NCBI RefSeq assembly: GCF_003286085.1
Contig: NW_020825294.1
Location: 4,712,001 to 4,776,000, forward strand
DNA: 64,000 nt
Direction of reading: 5' to 3'
Source: Drosophila persimilis
Taxonomy: Eukaryota > Arthropoda > Insecta > Diptera > Drosophilidae
Shown here piece by piece: positions 13,226 to 26,925 of this stretch (position 1 is the stretch's first letter; every line of letters begins with the position of its first letter). Both the position numbers and the translations under genes were made by a program. The notes below the pieces were generated by a model. The model was not told the DNA's origin and did no database searches. It saw only the letters and a list, made by a program, of their open reading frames with translations.

Positions 13226-16200
13226 ATGGTGGATGCCAAACCGCCGCCCGCCCCCACACCGGGAGCGGTGCCGGGAACAACTCCGCCTCTGGCCGCCTTT
13301 GCCGGTGAGCGATCCAAAATCAAATTGTTCATGGAGCGAACACCCAGCATTGGGGCCCTCAAGTCCAAGTTTCTCACTGTGCTGGGCAACAGCAATGAGC
13401 TGCTCAACGGAATATCAAATAAGGTACGTACGATGGATGGACTCGTACAAGAGAGGAGAACGTGAGTCACGATCAGGGGTCAAGAATATAGTATAACATA
13501 GAAAGTGATAGAACCAAAGACAGTTTGGTACACGATGTACCTGAAATTTATGGGCATTACACCTACTATTTATATTGTTTTTGATACAATCCATGCCAAA
13601 GATCAATAAATTGTCATCGAATGGTTCCTCCTACTATAGCTCCAATTCACGACCCCCTGACACGCACATCTCTAGGCGGCAAACTGGGTTAGCCTTGGTA
13701 ATGAACGATGGGGAAAGGAGGTAATTGAGGGTGGTTCGGAGGCGGTTCGGAGGTGGTTCGGAGGTGGTGGCTGTTGCAGATTGTACATAGGTTCTGTCTA
13801 TGCTGCAAAAGCGACTGACACTTTGATAGTTTTCTGCTGTGCTGTACTATTTGCTCTTGTTGTTTCCGCTTTGCCGCCGCCACCGCCGCCGCCGCCACTG
13901 CAATCGTTTGACCTTCACTTTGTGGCATCGAGCTGGTTGGGGGTTGGCTTTTGGGCTGAGAGGTGTGAAGGCTGTGGTCGCCGCTTGCGTTGGGATTGGG
14001 GCAAGGACTGACAGGAGGCACACGCTCAGCTGTTTCCATTGTACTTGACTTTCTCTGTGCTCTGCCCTGCAGCCTCGTCCTTGATTGAAATTAATTATAT
14101 ATTCAACAGAGCACCAGACGAGTGAGTAAGTGGGGAAAATGGGAAAACGAGTGCTAACTGGGTGCCAAGTCTGTTTACCGTTTGTCGGTTCCGTTAATTA
14201 CTTATGCACCCCATGCCAACCATCTTCCTCATTAAGGCCGAGTATTTCCTAGACTTGACCTCTGTCTTGTTTATGGTTTACTTCTTCGGCAACAACCTTG
14301 ATCTACATGTCTTCTATTCTAGTTATTCTGTTTAGGAATGCTTTAATCTATCTAATTTACATTTAATCTGTTTGAATGTCTACAAACATATGGATAAATC
14401 TTTGAATTAACAATTTGTTTACAATTTTATTGAAGGCAGATTATGTGGGGCAGCACAAGAAAGATAGGAGGATAGATCAGAAGATATCCATACATCCATT
14501 TTTATACTTGTTCTACAAATTTAAAAGCCTGGAGCCACTTTCAAATGCCACACTTATTATCTGATTACTTAAGGATAACGATTTAATAGGCATGATTGTA
14601 GCTTGTATTGAATTAAATGTCTACCCAAATATAGATCCAATACAGAATTAGGTATACTCGCAAATCTATGTTCAAGTTTCTGAAGAAAAGTCTCTCGTAT
14701 TTTCAGTTGACTTTGAGCTACAGCAGTAGCGATTCGGATTACTGTGATGACGATGAGGACATCCCCAAGTGTGAGTAGAGCCCCTAAATCATCGTTCTAT
14801 ATCTCTATATCATGTAATACTCTCCGCAGTTGATGAGACGATTGACTACACAAAAATCGATTTTGAGGGACGTCGGGTGAAGGCTCGCCGTGCCCATGAG
14901 GAGATCATCTCGGGTCGCTACAGACAACCCAATCTGGCGCCACGTAAGATATAGTAGAACTTCAATGGGAAACTAGTCATTGCAGAACTCTAGTCCAACA
15001 CTTAGGTCCCCGCCCGGAGCCCACTCGGGGCCGTCATGGGGCCCCGAAACGAGGGGCAGCTGCTGGGCAGCAAAGGTCCAACTCGGCTTCGTCCAGCAGC
15101 TCTGGGGGCAGCAGCAGCGACGAGAGCAGCTCCATATCGCTGCCCGAGAATGCGGCAGCGGCAGCGGCGGGGGCGGGGGCGGCAGCAGCACCGCGCTCCC
15201 ACGATGTGAGCAGCACCACGCGCTCGGATTCCATTGAGAGCCGCAACTCGGGAGGCTATGAGCGGCCCAGGGCCATTGCCGGAGCCCGGCGCAGTGAGAT
15301 GGACGTGCAGAAGGACATGCAACGCATTATTGAACTGCTGGAGGCCAATCCGCCCCACATCGATGTGCAGCCGCCCACAGAAGGGGGAGGAGAAGTCGGC
15401 GGCGGGGGAGGTGGCGCTGGCTCGGTCAACCGTCAGCCCTGGGGAGCCGGCAGCAACTCGATGCGAGTGCCACCGCGCAGTCGCACTTCCAATAGCAGCA
15501 CCCTGACCAGCCTGCGGGATGAGGTGGACCAGGTGCTGGCCAGCCCCAGCGTTGAGTCCACCGACTGGCGGCACTTTATCCGCTCCGAGTCGCAGAATTC
15601 GGTGCCCTCGTGGGCCTCCTCCATCAGTCTGGACTGCCGCGCCGGGGAGGAGCCCGTCAAGGAGTTCATGAGGCTCTTCACCGAGCTGCTGTTCTACAAT
15701 ACTGCGTGCGTCAACCTGGAGCTGAAGTCGGAGTTCGGGGTCCTGCTCCGCCTGGAGATCGGTCGTCTCTGGTTCACGCGCTTCCTCACTGAGCAGCGCA
15801 ACAAAACGAAGCGTCTCGAATCGGTCACCTTCCACGGACTGCCTCAGTACTTTGCCTTGGCCCTGTTCGAGTGTGGGGAATGCGAGGACTTTGGCCCGGC
15901 ATCGGTGCTCATGAATCTCTGTTTTCTCTTCTACCACGAAAGTGAGTTCTGAAGGCAACCCAAATCAAAGAAACCTCCAATTTACAGTCTCATTTTCAGT
16001 TGAAGTTCCTGGCTGCGATCCCTATCGCGAGTACCTGTTTCTCTCCCTACGGCAGCAGCCCATCTGGCATCAGCTGCACTTCTGGGACACTGTCCTCTGG
16101 GACGCCATGCAGGCGGATCGGGAGCATCGCCTCGCCAACGTACAGCGGCGCCAGCAGAGACGTCAGCATAAGAAGCAGCAACGGGTCTCCATCCCAGGAA

Positions 16201-16700
16201 CAGAGGCACCTCTAACGCCAGCTCCAACGGGGACCACAGCACCGGAAACTGCAGATAAACCCGTGCGCAAGCATGGACCCGATTCCTCATCCAGCTCCTC
16301 GCATCAGGGCGCAAACTCGGGTTATCCTCCGGCGACCCGAAGGCAAAGCAAATTGAGTCCCGGACAGCCGCCGGTGCTGGGTAAAGAACACGAGGACACT
16401 GTATTCCGGCATCTGGGGTGAGTTTTTCGGATGATAGTTCCCAACATTGTAGTCTAATATCCCCTCACCTTCAGCGCCCTGACCTGCAACATGCATTCGC
16501 TGGGCACACCCAAGGAATTGTGCATCGACTTTCTCAAACGACATGCTCAGGGCCACGAACTATCCAAGGGTAATAGATACAGCATCTGATTCAATCGTAG
16601 TTGTGTCTACAATCTCATACACTTTCCAGATAAAGCAAAGCTCATCCGAGACAATGTCCATCGCATGTACCATGAGACGGAACTCTGGGGCGCACGATAA
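13226..16700 (+). CDS. KIAA0513/SBF-domain-like protein, 565 aa
   Basis: Seven exons: 13226-13423, 14707-14770, 14830-14943, 15006-15941, 16000-16417, 16475-16569, 16630-16700 (TAA). They sum to 1,698 nt with phase kept at every junction. The N-terminal exon is Pro-rich, followed by an acidic segment (SDSDYCDDDEDIP). The large exon has low-complexity Ser, Ala and Gly runs and then a conserved-looking globular part (WRHFIRSES; EFMRLFTELLFYNTACVNLE; LPQYFALALFECGE). The C-terminal exons hold a Gln/Arg-rich linker and a short helical tail ending HETELWGAR. The pattern resembles the animal KIAA0513 family, which carries an SBF1/SBF2-type domain. That assignment is from memory and moderate; biochemical function is unknown. 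The start is the first ATG after the TAG at 13148. An upstream start with readthrough is possible. Confidence 0.75.
13424..14706 (+). other. First intron of the KIAA0513/SBF-like gene
   Basis: Bounded by AAG|GTACGT and TTTTCAG|TT. It contains short GGTGGTTCGGAGGCGG repeats near 13,731-13,770 and AT-rich sequence. No further coding exon is evident. Confidence 0.65.
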
Positions 16701-18874
16701 GCCAAGGTAAGCCCATCTATCTTTCCTTATATAACTTACGAGTGTATTTAGATCACATTTCTTTGCCTCTCGACAGCTCTTACTTTTCCTCAAGTACCTA
16801 ATGAAAGCGTTTCACACTTCGTCTCCTCCAAAGCTAAACCTTTTTCTGTCTCAAGACAACTCCAAAGCTAATCCTAACTTAAAGTAGCTAAGCAAACAGT
16901 CAAGTTTCAAGTTTTCGTTTGAAAGTTTTCAGTTTTTCGGATGCTTTTGGTGTTCTGCAACTGATTTTGATTTGCGATTTCGTCCTTTTTTGTTTCAAGT
17001 TCGATATAAAACCTAATATCTCTAGACATATCGAGAGATAGAAGCACGGCATATCCCTTATTTGAAAAAAAGTCGCAGGTTCCATTCGAAATAAGTTTTG
17101 GGTTTTAGCCAGTTGCAGTAATGCCATCAATGAAATGAATACAATACTAATATATACATGTATATCCATAAATTGTGATAATAATATTTTGTGATTACTT
17201 TATCTAGATATAACTGTAAATTAAATCTATGAAAGTACTATAATCGTATATGTCTACCAAACAAAAAACAACAGAAATGCAACAATACCTTAACTATCCA
17301 ACCTTCGCAGCAACAACAAAAGCATTCCATTGTTACAAATCAAGATCCAATAACTATGCAATATTCTGTCTCTAATGTAAGAAAGAATATTTCGAAAATA
17401 TGTTATTAAATTCGTACTAATAAAAAGTTGAATTAAAATATACATAATTTTGAATCTCGCGGCAGAAAATACAGCCTGGTGCCGTCAGGTGTCGCCACTT
17501 GTATGTACATGTAGCTATTATGTAGAGTATATGTAATTTACATTAGTGGTGCTGTTAGCGCAACACAGTCGCACTTAACAGTGCAATAACATTTTGTAGC
17601 GCTCAGAGCACAGCTGTTTATAAAGTTAGTGGCGTTTTATTGTCCCGCTTATTTTTAATTAAGAAAACTTGTTAAGCAAACTCGGTGCGCGATGCTCTAT
17701 TTTTTTGAGCCCAATGCGTTCCAATGGACTTGACAAAGGTACGAGCTAATTTCTTATTCTTATTCTTTGTCCCGAGACGACCAACTCCAATAGATCCTTA
17801 ATACATATACATATATATTCAATATGCACGACGAAATTTTCGATCGGATCGAAACCGCCACTGACTGACAAATATTTCTGTTTCTTTCTTTATTCATTAA
17901 ATGTTTGCAACACAAAAACATAATTAGCTTAATTTCATTTCGTTTCGTTTTCGCACGAGTCGCGAGTAATCCCGAAAAATCTTATTAGATAAATGATACA
18001 AATGTTTTTTGTTTCGTGAAATTTCGTGGTGTGGTGTGTAATAATCGCGCGCTTGAATATGGCTGGAATTTCTCGGTTGGTTGCACTGTGGGTGGCAAAG
18101 CTCTTGACTTGAAAACTTTTTCAGTTGTTCGTAAAACGAAATAATCATTAGATTTAGGCAAACATGGAAGCGATTCGATACCAACGATTCCAACGGTTCC
18201 ATGCTTTACATAAGATTTAACAATTACAATTTATTTAGTTACTTCTTTGTACAGAATTCAACGGGGTGGGCGGTGGAGCAACGGGCAAAGAGGTGGGGGT
18301 GGAGGAGGAGGAGAAAACAAACGAGAATCGAGTAGTTCTTGGGCATGGTATAACATTTATAAATACAAACTAAATACAACTGACAGAAGGTAATGATCGT
18401 AATTACAAGAATTCATAATAAAAATAATAGATAAATATTAATAATAATAACACTATAGCAGTAGACAAGCCGACAAGCTATAACAACAATTGCGTGTGTG
18501 TACGATTTGAACTTTTCATTTAAAGATTTTCATTTATGCATTTCCACATCTATTTCCGTTCCCATTCGTTTTGGGCCGTGTGCCGGTGAGCCACAATTTC
18601 TGTTTTGAATTGACGCTCGGATTACTCTTTCTTTTCTTCATATAAATATATACAATACTCTCTCTTCTCTCCATATGCATATCTTCTATATATGTATGTA
18701 TCTTCTATCTTCTGTGTGGGTGTGTGTTTCTGTGTGTATCTCTTGTAGTTAGGTAGAATGGTAGGTGGTTGAATGGTGGTAGATGCGAATGCCATATCCT
18801 CGCCCCATGCATATGGCTAGTGTTTGTGGTTGCGATCACAAGTTGGCGACAGTTTCAGACGATCGGACCGGCGC
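16701..18874. other. Convergent 3' UTRs of the KIAA0513/SBF-like gene and nrv1
   Basis: Non-coding AT-rich sequence. Minus-strand AATAAA signals for nrv1 occur at 18,235-18,230 and 17,894-17,889. The plus-strand signal for its neighbour is at 17,419. I see nothing else I can support between them. Confidence 0.45.
17419..17424 (+). terminator. Poly(A) signal of the KIAA0513/SBF-like gene
   Basis: AATAAA lies about 720 nt after the TAA at 16698, in AT-rich sequence consistent with a 3' UTR. The gene is convergent with nrv1. Confidence 0.5.
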
Positions 18875-21800
18875 TTACTCCACGACAATCTGGAAGGTCA
18901 CCGAACCCATGCGATCGCGGGCACTGCCGCTGTAGATGACGTTCTTGGCCCAGGCACGGCACTCCACGTCCAGCATCTGGCCCTTGGGCGGCGAGTGGAA
19001 CTGCACGGCGACCAGGGGACTCAGATAGCCCGGCTGATTGAGGTAGGGATAGTAGAAGCTGGGGAATCCCTGGCTGGGATAGTAGCTGATGTTCTGGAAG
19101 TTCTCCTTGTCCTTGCCCAGATGTCCATTGCAGCTGACCCAGATTTGTTTCCGCTGAAAGACAAGCGATACATCAGTTAATATCCCATAGAAAAAAGCTC
19201 GGAGAAATAGTTATGTACCTCCTCTTGACTCGTGTTGGTAATGAGCCGGGTCAGATCCTCGGGCATGCCCTTCTCGGGAGCGTCGTACACTTCGGGCACC
19301 CAGCCAAAGATCTTGTTCAGCTTGAGGAATATGCAGGGCTCGTTGGACTTGTAGCCATAGTTGTTGGCCTTCGAGCAGGCGCCAAACAGTTCCGTATTCA
19401 CTACGCAAACGTCGATGGGATTGTGGGTCTGTCCAAAGCCGCAATGCTTCATCTCCCGACCCTCGGTGTGATTGTAGTCTGTAAAGCGAAATAGTTGAGT
19501 AGCTGTTTCGATATCCGTTCTGTGTAGGTGTGCCCTTTACCTATCAAGAATTCATCAATCAACTCAATCCAGTAGTCACTTTCTGCTGGCTTCTTGCCAT
19601 CGAACTCGATGACCGATCCGCGCTCGGTTTGCTCGCTCAACGGACGGAAGCCCAGGCCGGGATTGGTGCCTATCAGGGAGTCCTTCAGCTGCCACTTGGG
19701 CTCTTTGCTGCTGATCGTAGACAACAGACCCTGCATGCAGATGGAGAACAAGGTGGCCAAAACGATGTAGAAGATGCCATAGAACAGCATCAGTTGTCCT
19801 GTAAATAGAGATACAAAGAATGCGGCTTTAGTAAGGAAATATCATCTTATATTTCCACCTTCCAGAGAACCTTCAAGAGCAGCGACACTTGTGCAATCTA
19901 TTCCGTGTATTTATGCAGATTTGCATTGACACGTTTTTGATTGTTTTTTTCATTCACGGAAATGGGGGCCATTTGGTGGGGGGATGTGCATACTTGTGAC
20001 TGTATACTGTGTGGGGGGGATGTGTGGGTTGTTGTCCGAGGGGTGGGCTTTATGCAATCCAAACAGAACAGAACAGCACGCAGCTAATCGAATGCTTACG
20101 ACTGTGTTGCAGCAGCAGCAAACACAAACAGAAAGTCGGAGGACGGAATGGGATAGGGGAGCGGAACGTCGTTCTGTCCGGCGTATGTGCTCTGTATTTC
20201 AATGTCATTAACATTGACGACTCAGCGAGAATCCAGTGGATGGATGGATGGATGAATGGATACTCGTATGTTGGGTTTCGGACTGCTTGTTACTTTCGCT
20301 TGAGGTCCCGCATCGGACACCGGACCCGGGACCCGGTATCCGAGACCCAGAGACCCCAGAGCTATTGCATAAATAAGCGGGCAACATCGGACACACCAAA
20401 CCGAAACTGACAGCCCGATCCCAGAGAGCACGGCACGGAACACAGAACACGGAGCGACATGACGGACCCAAAGCGATGGAATGAACACTCAAGTGAATCG
20501 TATGAATGAATCGAATCGAATCGAATACAATGCGCGAACTGGAAAAAGTACAGTGCTCCACCCCCCATCAAACCCCTGGCCGCTGCTCGACTTGCAACGA
20601 TTACTTTTTTGGGGGAATTGGTATGGGACTACCCTTGACTGTCTGTCCATCTGTCATTTCCCTCATCATCATTGAGCAACACTTGTTTGAACAGCCGCAA
20701 TGGAAGCAAGGAAGGAAGGAAGGAAAGCCTATCAATAGGTAATCGATAGACGGCCTTCACCGCTAACGACTTTCGACCATATTTGAGTTTTCAATTCTTC
20801 GCTCATCAAACTTTCAGACACTGCCCGCCAAAAGCCAATCGCCAAAATGGTTCGTTCTTTCGCCTGCCTGTTGCCAAGTCGAATTCTAGAAACACTATAA
20901 TGTGCCTGTGTTCAAGTACAAGGAAATAAGTTTGGCAATGACCGCAGCGTAGAGGCCCAGAGACAGGCAATATGTGGTGATAGTTTGGTATGAGGTATGA
21001 CGCCAGCAAGTCAACCACCACCACAACCGCCGTGACCACGAAGGTGGGACGAGACAACGCACGCCCCGTGGCTCTGGTAACCAATATCCAATGTACATAT
21101 AATGAATTCTTGTCTGCTACATGCTTACGATTACATGACAGCAGCAGACAGTCAGTACAGGCAGTAGAGCCAGTCGAGAGTCCCCCAAAAACATTCATAT
21201 GTCTTCGTGGCAATAAGGGAAGGGCAGGGCCCTCCACCCTCACCATTCGAAATCGATAAACTTCTTTATAGAACCTGCATTTGACAACTCCTTGATGGAT
21301 AACCACCATATACCCCATACCATATAGCTACCACGTATTAGGTGCATGCGAAACAAATGACATACACATTTATTTGCTCACTTAATGGGACAGATGGAGC
21401 CGATTTCTCCCGTGGGGGGTTTTTTCCCATTGCATTAATGGACGAATCGTAAAAAATTACATTACCGCTTACTTGGGAATGGAATTAATATTTAATGTCT
21501 AGTTCCCTTTGCACTTGGCAAAGTTAAACATAATTAAAAATTCTAATTTCAAATATATGTTCCTTCAAGTATTTCGAACCAATTTGAATGCCACGCGATG
21601 TGTCGGATTTTGGCATATGCCTGCAAGCTGTCTTGCCTTGAAATATATTTCGTTTTTGACTCTTCGCAGACCAAAACGAAAATAAACTTGAGATCTACAG
21701 ATACATCTACAGATTCGGATACAGATAGATGTACGTACGTACGAGTAGAGCAGAGAATAATGTACGGTGTGGCCTAAAGAGGTCAGCTACCTAGCTAAAA

Positions 21801-24800
21801 TTAGCGTTCAACACAAATTGGAAACGAATTTGAAAAATAATAAAAAGTAGCCAAAGAATAGACGCACACACATCCCATCCCATGGAGAACCTGGAGCCCA
21901 TGTCCGTGGCGCAAAACTTATTCAACTTTTATATAAAAGTCCGTCAAAGATCTCCTGGCGAGGGGGAAAATATATGTATCGTATCGTATCAGGTTATCCT
22001 CGATGCATAACAGTAAATGTGATTCATCAAGAGGAAACCTGCTGCTGCCTCTGCTCCTCCTCCTCCTTCTCCTCCTTGGATTCATTGTGCAACCAGTCGC
22101 CATTGACCAAGTTTTAATAATAACACTCCTCGACAATCAGTGAGAGGACGAAGGCAGCCAGCTCTAGCCCTATCCTTGTGTCCGGGGTCCGTCTGTCCCG
22201 CTATCCGTTGATGCGGTAAACAAACTTAAAGAGCCCGTGACCTATATAGAGGGAACTTAGGGGTGGTAGGGCCACTCCCAACCCACCGCCACTTCCACTT
22301 CCACTTCCACTCCCAAAGTGAAATGCTAGAAAGTTTGCATGACCCAGGATTGATAGCCTCGTTCTCGTCGTGGTCCTCGTCCTGGTCGGTGGCGCTGCTT
22401 TGGTCATCCAAGTAAACCCATCAAGGCCACGCGAAAGTTAATAATTTAGTTTCGTGCAGGACGCACATATGGCGCACAGGACACCCAGGACCATCGGTTT
22501 GCGGTTCTAGTGCATACACCTAGGCGATAGGCGATAAGCGATAAGCGGGAACTTTAATGGTTCTTAACGCGTTGTTGGGGTGTTGCGGTGTTGCGGTGTA
22601 CTCTTGGCCGGAAAGCCGCAACTCATTTGGTTAATGAAGGCGGGCTGCCTCGCGGGAAATGCCTCAACTTCTGAATGGAAATCTGCACAACGAATCTCAG
22701 GTTTTTCCTCGAGGCTTAACTTCACTTCTCACAAATTTTCCCAGGGGAAAACGCAAAGCTCTTAAAGGAAGCAACAATTATGACGCCACCGAACCAAGGA
22801 GAACGAAAACGTAAGCAAGGACAACAAAGATATAACGACGAAACGATGCAACTTGTTGGTGTCCTGTCATCATTATAGCCATTACCCAGGGAAGAGGGCA
22901 ACAGGGAGCAGGACCAAGGACCAGCGCCAGCACCAGACGTGGATAGCAGGCCAGATTGTTGTGCGGGGAGGGCACAGGGACACCCCTCTGAGATATCCCA
23001 AATGGAGAGCGTGTCGCCCGACGCATTGGCGCCGCCGCTCTGTTTGTTAGGGTTCGCCGCACCCTTTGTGTCATGCGTCATCGTCCTAGACACACACAAA
23101 GAGGACTCTTCTCCCTTTCTGGGTATGTGTTTAGGGCCTATAGCATACTCTGCGGCATTTAAGTGAATTAATTTCACATGGCAGCCCAAACCCAAACCCA
23201 AACAGTCAAACGTTTAGTTTGCTGATTATATCCTTGATATAATGCGGGTGGGGTTTGTCGTTGTCCCTCCCAATCCCCCATCCTCCCACCAAACCAAAGT
23301 TTGATACATTTTTTGTCATTTTGTTCGGGGCTTCAAGACAAATTGGTCATTGATATCTGTCTGGGACCTCGTTATGGACTGGCCGATCCCCTTCACCACT
23401 CGAATTATCCCGAAAAAAAATACCGGAAAACTTTTTTCTTTATGCAAACAAAAGTTTCTAGGTCTTTGGGGGCAATTATGGTGGGTACGAGTGTACCATT
23501 ATGAGGAAATATGGTATTTATATATGCATGTTTATTTCTGCTAATTTAGCATTTTATTGCACCAAAAAAAAACAACGAATAAAAACGAAAATAAGCTGAA
23601 AAAGTTGAAGAAATAAATGGAATGGAAGAGGTGCCGGGAATGGATAGAAGAGCAGCCAGTGAATGATCTACATATGTTGAAAGATACCCAATGGAGGTGG
23701 AACTGGACTGCTAGATCTAACACAGTTCTAGCATTTTCAATGGTCTTTTTCCTCCGTTGGAAAAATGGTAATTCTTAGAATAAGCTGTGTTTAAATCATG
23801 TAAAATATGAATGCAAAAAAATAAACGCCCCGAACTTGGACGCTCGTTTGCCCAGAGGCGAATTAGCGCTGTGGAACGGATCTCAGAATCAGGTGGGCGA
23901 TGTCTAGTATACCCGGATAAATCAAGCGAGAACAAGGTAATAAATATCACTTAGGGGAACAGTTTTACTCAACGAACCTCTTCCTTGTCGGAAAAGATCT
24001 GAAAGTTAAAGTCTTTCCAAGGCAGATAGGATCATCTTCAATGGCAGTGATCTCTCCCTTTTCATAGAGATTTATCACCAGGAACATAGAGGAGTTCCTC
24101 GGAATTCGAGTAGATTGGAAAATTGCATAGATAAATTTTGCATTGGGTTCGACATTTGTACGCAAATTAGAGCTACTTCCTGTGGCTTAATTGAGATGAA
24201 ATGTTTGCTTTGGGCCCTGACTTTGTCGCTATCGTGACAATTAGTTAGCGACTGTCAATGCAGGGGGGACAGTGGGGGGCTGCAGCGTATAGATGGGGCG
24301 TGTGCCAAGGCGGGGTGTGGGCGGGAAGGGTGGGGGGAGGGGATTGACAGATTAAAAGGGAAATGAGATGTAACCGGCGAAATGCGGTTCTAACCGGTTT
24401 GAGCCTGATTTAGAAACTGGCCAGGGCAGTGGCAGTGGCAGTGGCAGTGGTAATACCAGTGCTGTTGCGGTTGCACTGATCAGCAAAGCAAATCCAATGA
24501 GTTTCTTAATCGAGTATACTCGGAATACAGCACAGGTTATGCCTGAGAGTATCATATACATATGTACGAGCGATAGAACCCGAAATTTGTAACGAAGCGA
24601 AAGCATTTCCAAAAACAAAAAACCCGCTTAACCGGTTCCACACAGCAAGGTCCCTCTCCCCTTCAAAAAAACACAAAAACAACAACCAAAACTAAACAAC
24701 AAATTCTCATTGCGTTAATTAATGGAAATCAAAACTTAGCCAAGCGTCCAGTCGAATGCTTTTGACTTGAATTCGAAATCAGGCTTAAATCAAATTAATT

Positions 24801-26925
24801 TTCCAGCCATTTATTTATGGGTTTTTCGATCTGGGGGTTAACCTTTTGTTTGATCAGTTTGTATAGATAATTCTAGATCATTTCTGCGGATAACACTCTG
24901 CCTTCCCCCAGTGGGAGCCCAGTGGCCGTTGCGTTACTTTCGACAGTAGCCATTAGGGCCGCATGGACATGCCAAAAATTGCCATTCTGAACCGGGAGGT
25001 GGGGGCAACCATGAACCCGATTTAATGGCAGACATTAGCGGAACAGACAATTTTACATAGTACTGTACTGACAGAGGTGTGTCCCCGCAGTGGGCTAATG
25101 ACAAACTACCTAAAATGACTCAGAAACGGAAGGATTATGTTCGACATTTCAAGAGTAATTAGAGCTTCCAGGGGACTCTACTGTACTCTACTCTGCCCCA
25201 TGGAATGGGGGTTTTAGCTGGGCAAACAAATTGCATATCAATTTGCTGAGAACTTGGCCAAGTTAATTAAAAGCAAATAAATGACGTCAAGAGAACGTAC
25301 TCGCATTCGCCATTGGAAGACAACCGCCGATAACAATTTTCGAATTGCTAAAACGAGGTGTCGCCAAAGCCACTTCTGTACGTGCCCCGAAGCCCCCCCC
25401 TTTTGGAAGGGAATGTGCGAGTACGTAATATCAATATTGCATTTCAGTGTTTCAGAGCGGAATATCGGTGTTCGAGAGATCCCGCCCTTGAGTTTGTTTA
25501 CAGAACTTACATATTATAAAAGGCAAATATTATAGGCGACAGAAGCATCGACCAGACGGCGGGGTGCCGTGCCACACACACCTCCCGCTCTACATGGGCC
25601 CTCACTCTCATGCCTCTCTCTTTCTCTTCAGTAGACGTGTGTCCGTGTCCATTTCGAATGGCAAGAATTTGCATTATCGTTAAAATATGCTTCGCTGTGC
25701 TGGCTATGAGAGGGAATGCAGAGCTAAATTGAAATAAGTAGGAACAATCACACCGTAGGTGTCCGCACCAGAGAGCTTTCACTGTAATTACTCGTACAAT
25801 TCAAGTGAAAGAAAGGCAAACGGAATAAAAATGCACTAAATCTTAATGTTTATATTTCAAGAGATCCATCACAGAGAAGAAAAGCAATGAATAAAACATT
25901 ACAAATTATGGGGAATACTCGTAGAATAGATGAGGAGATCTGAGGGTGGTCGGGAAACCATTTCCATGATAAAAACTCCTAAAAAGAACACTCGTACGTA
26001 ATCACTTTTTTCTATAGTATAAATCATAGATCTTTTCCAAGAAAATCTCCCCTACAAATGCAAATTATAAACCAGCAAAGATCTGGTTATTGCTGGCACA
26101 GCCACCGAACGTCACGTTGCCAACCCAACTGTGGCCTGTGGGTGGAGGAAATCATCATTTTCTCTCTCTGGTTATAAATCCTAATGATATTTTGTTTTAA
26201 TTACACTCAAATAAAAGTCGCTGGATGATGGCTAGGTTTATCAGGGCGACAGCTCAGGTCTCTTAATTATTTTTATCTGGTTTTTTTTTATAGGCCCAAA
26301 CATTGACTAAACACATTTTTTCTGTGGTGCACCCGCAGTGGAGATTTCCAAAGCCTGTCCCGCTTTTCTCTACTATTTTGTCTACCACAAAATGAGTCGC
26401 CAAATGAGCTGATAAGCGGTGATACATGACGACAAACATACAGAGTACATACTACTCTTCCATATATATAGTGGGATCCCATAACCGAATGACCGACATG
26501 TGTGCTCATTATATATAAACAATCGCATCGCATCGCATTTTTGTTTCTATGTACAGAGTCGAGGCGACTCATGCAGATTGTACAGGGAGGAGGGATGGGA
26601 TGGTATGGAATGATTCCTATGTATATATTAATGCAAAATGTGCGAACTTTGAGATGTTAGAACAGCCGAAAGGGGGTGAGATAGTGATCCAAAAAGGGTC
26701 TTTGCTCCACAGTTCTCTTGTGCCTGCTTTGATTCCACATTTATCAGTTCTCTTCTCTGCTTTACGCTTTGTGGTTTCTGCTTTCTGCTTACCCCAACTT
26801 TTGATGGTTCGCCCGAAGTAGGTTCCCTCCTGGGAATCGTAGACCATTTGTCTGAACGTCTGCTTCTTTGCGGGCTGATAGAATTCATATTCGGCTTTTT
26901 CGGACTTTCCGTTATTTTTCGACAT
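18875..26925 (-). CDS. nrv1: Na+/K+-ATPase beta subunit nervana 1, 309 aa
   Basis: Four coding exons: 26925-26793, 19798-19541, 19478-19219, 19153-18875 (TAA). They sum to 930 nt and preserve phase. This type II membrane glycoprotein pairs with the sodium-pump alpha subunit for folding and surface delivery. The cytoplasmic tail begins MSKNNGKSEKAEYEF and ends FGRTIKSWG. One membrane helix follows (LMLFYGIFYIVLATLFSICM), then the beta-subunit ectodomain with GTNPGLGFRP, conserved cysteines (HCGFGQ, DVCVVN, PCIFLKLNKIFGW, VSCNG, DVECRAWAKN) and NHT/NTS glycosylation sites. The 309-residue length equals what I recall for the fly protein. The first intron is about 7 kb. nrv2 lies directly upstream in the same orientation, the known tandem pair. 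Confidence 0.92.
19799..26792 (-). other. Large first intron of nrv1
   Basis: About 7.0 kb between the cytoplasmic-tail exon and the membrane-helix exon. It contains simple repeats (GGAT near 20,238-20,260, CAGTGG near 24,425-24,450, TCC near 22,045-22,075) and no exon or mobile element I can support. Confidence 0.6.

Noticed and set aside
15002..15958. 318-residue minus-strand frame opposite the KIAA0513/SBF-like exon
   Set aside because: Shadow of a GC-rich coding exon; the plus strand has consistent splice phases and a conserved-looking domain.
17461..17500. CAGGTGTCGCCAC shared with about 40,675 in opposite orientation
   Set aside because: Only about 13-14 identical bases; too short to call a repeat family member.
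17690..17745. Possible first exon ATGGACTTGACAAAG followed by GTACGAG
   Set aside because: A single ATG with a donor-like site; no downstream exon in phase could be found, and the area is convergent 3' UTR.
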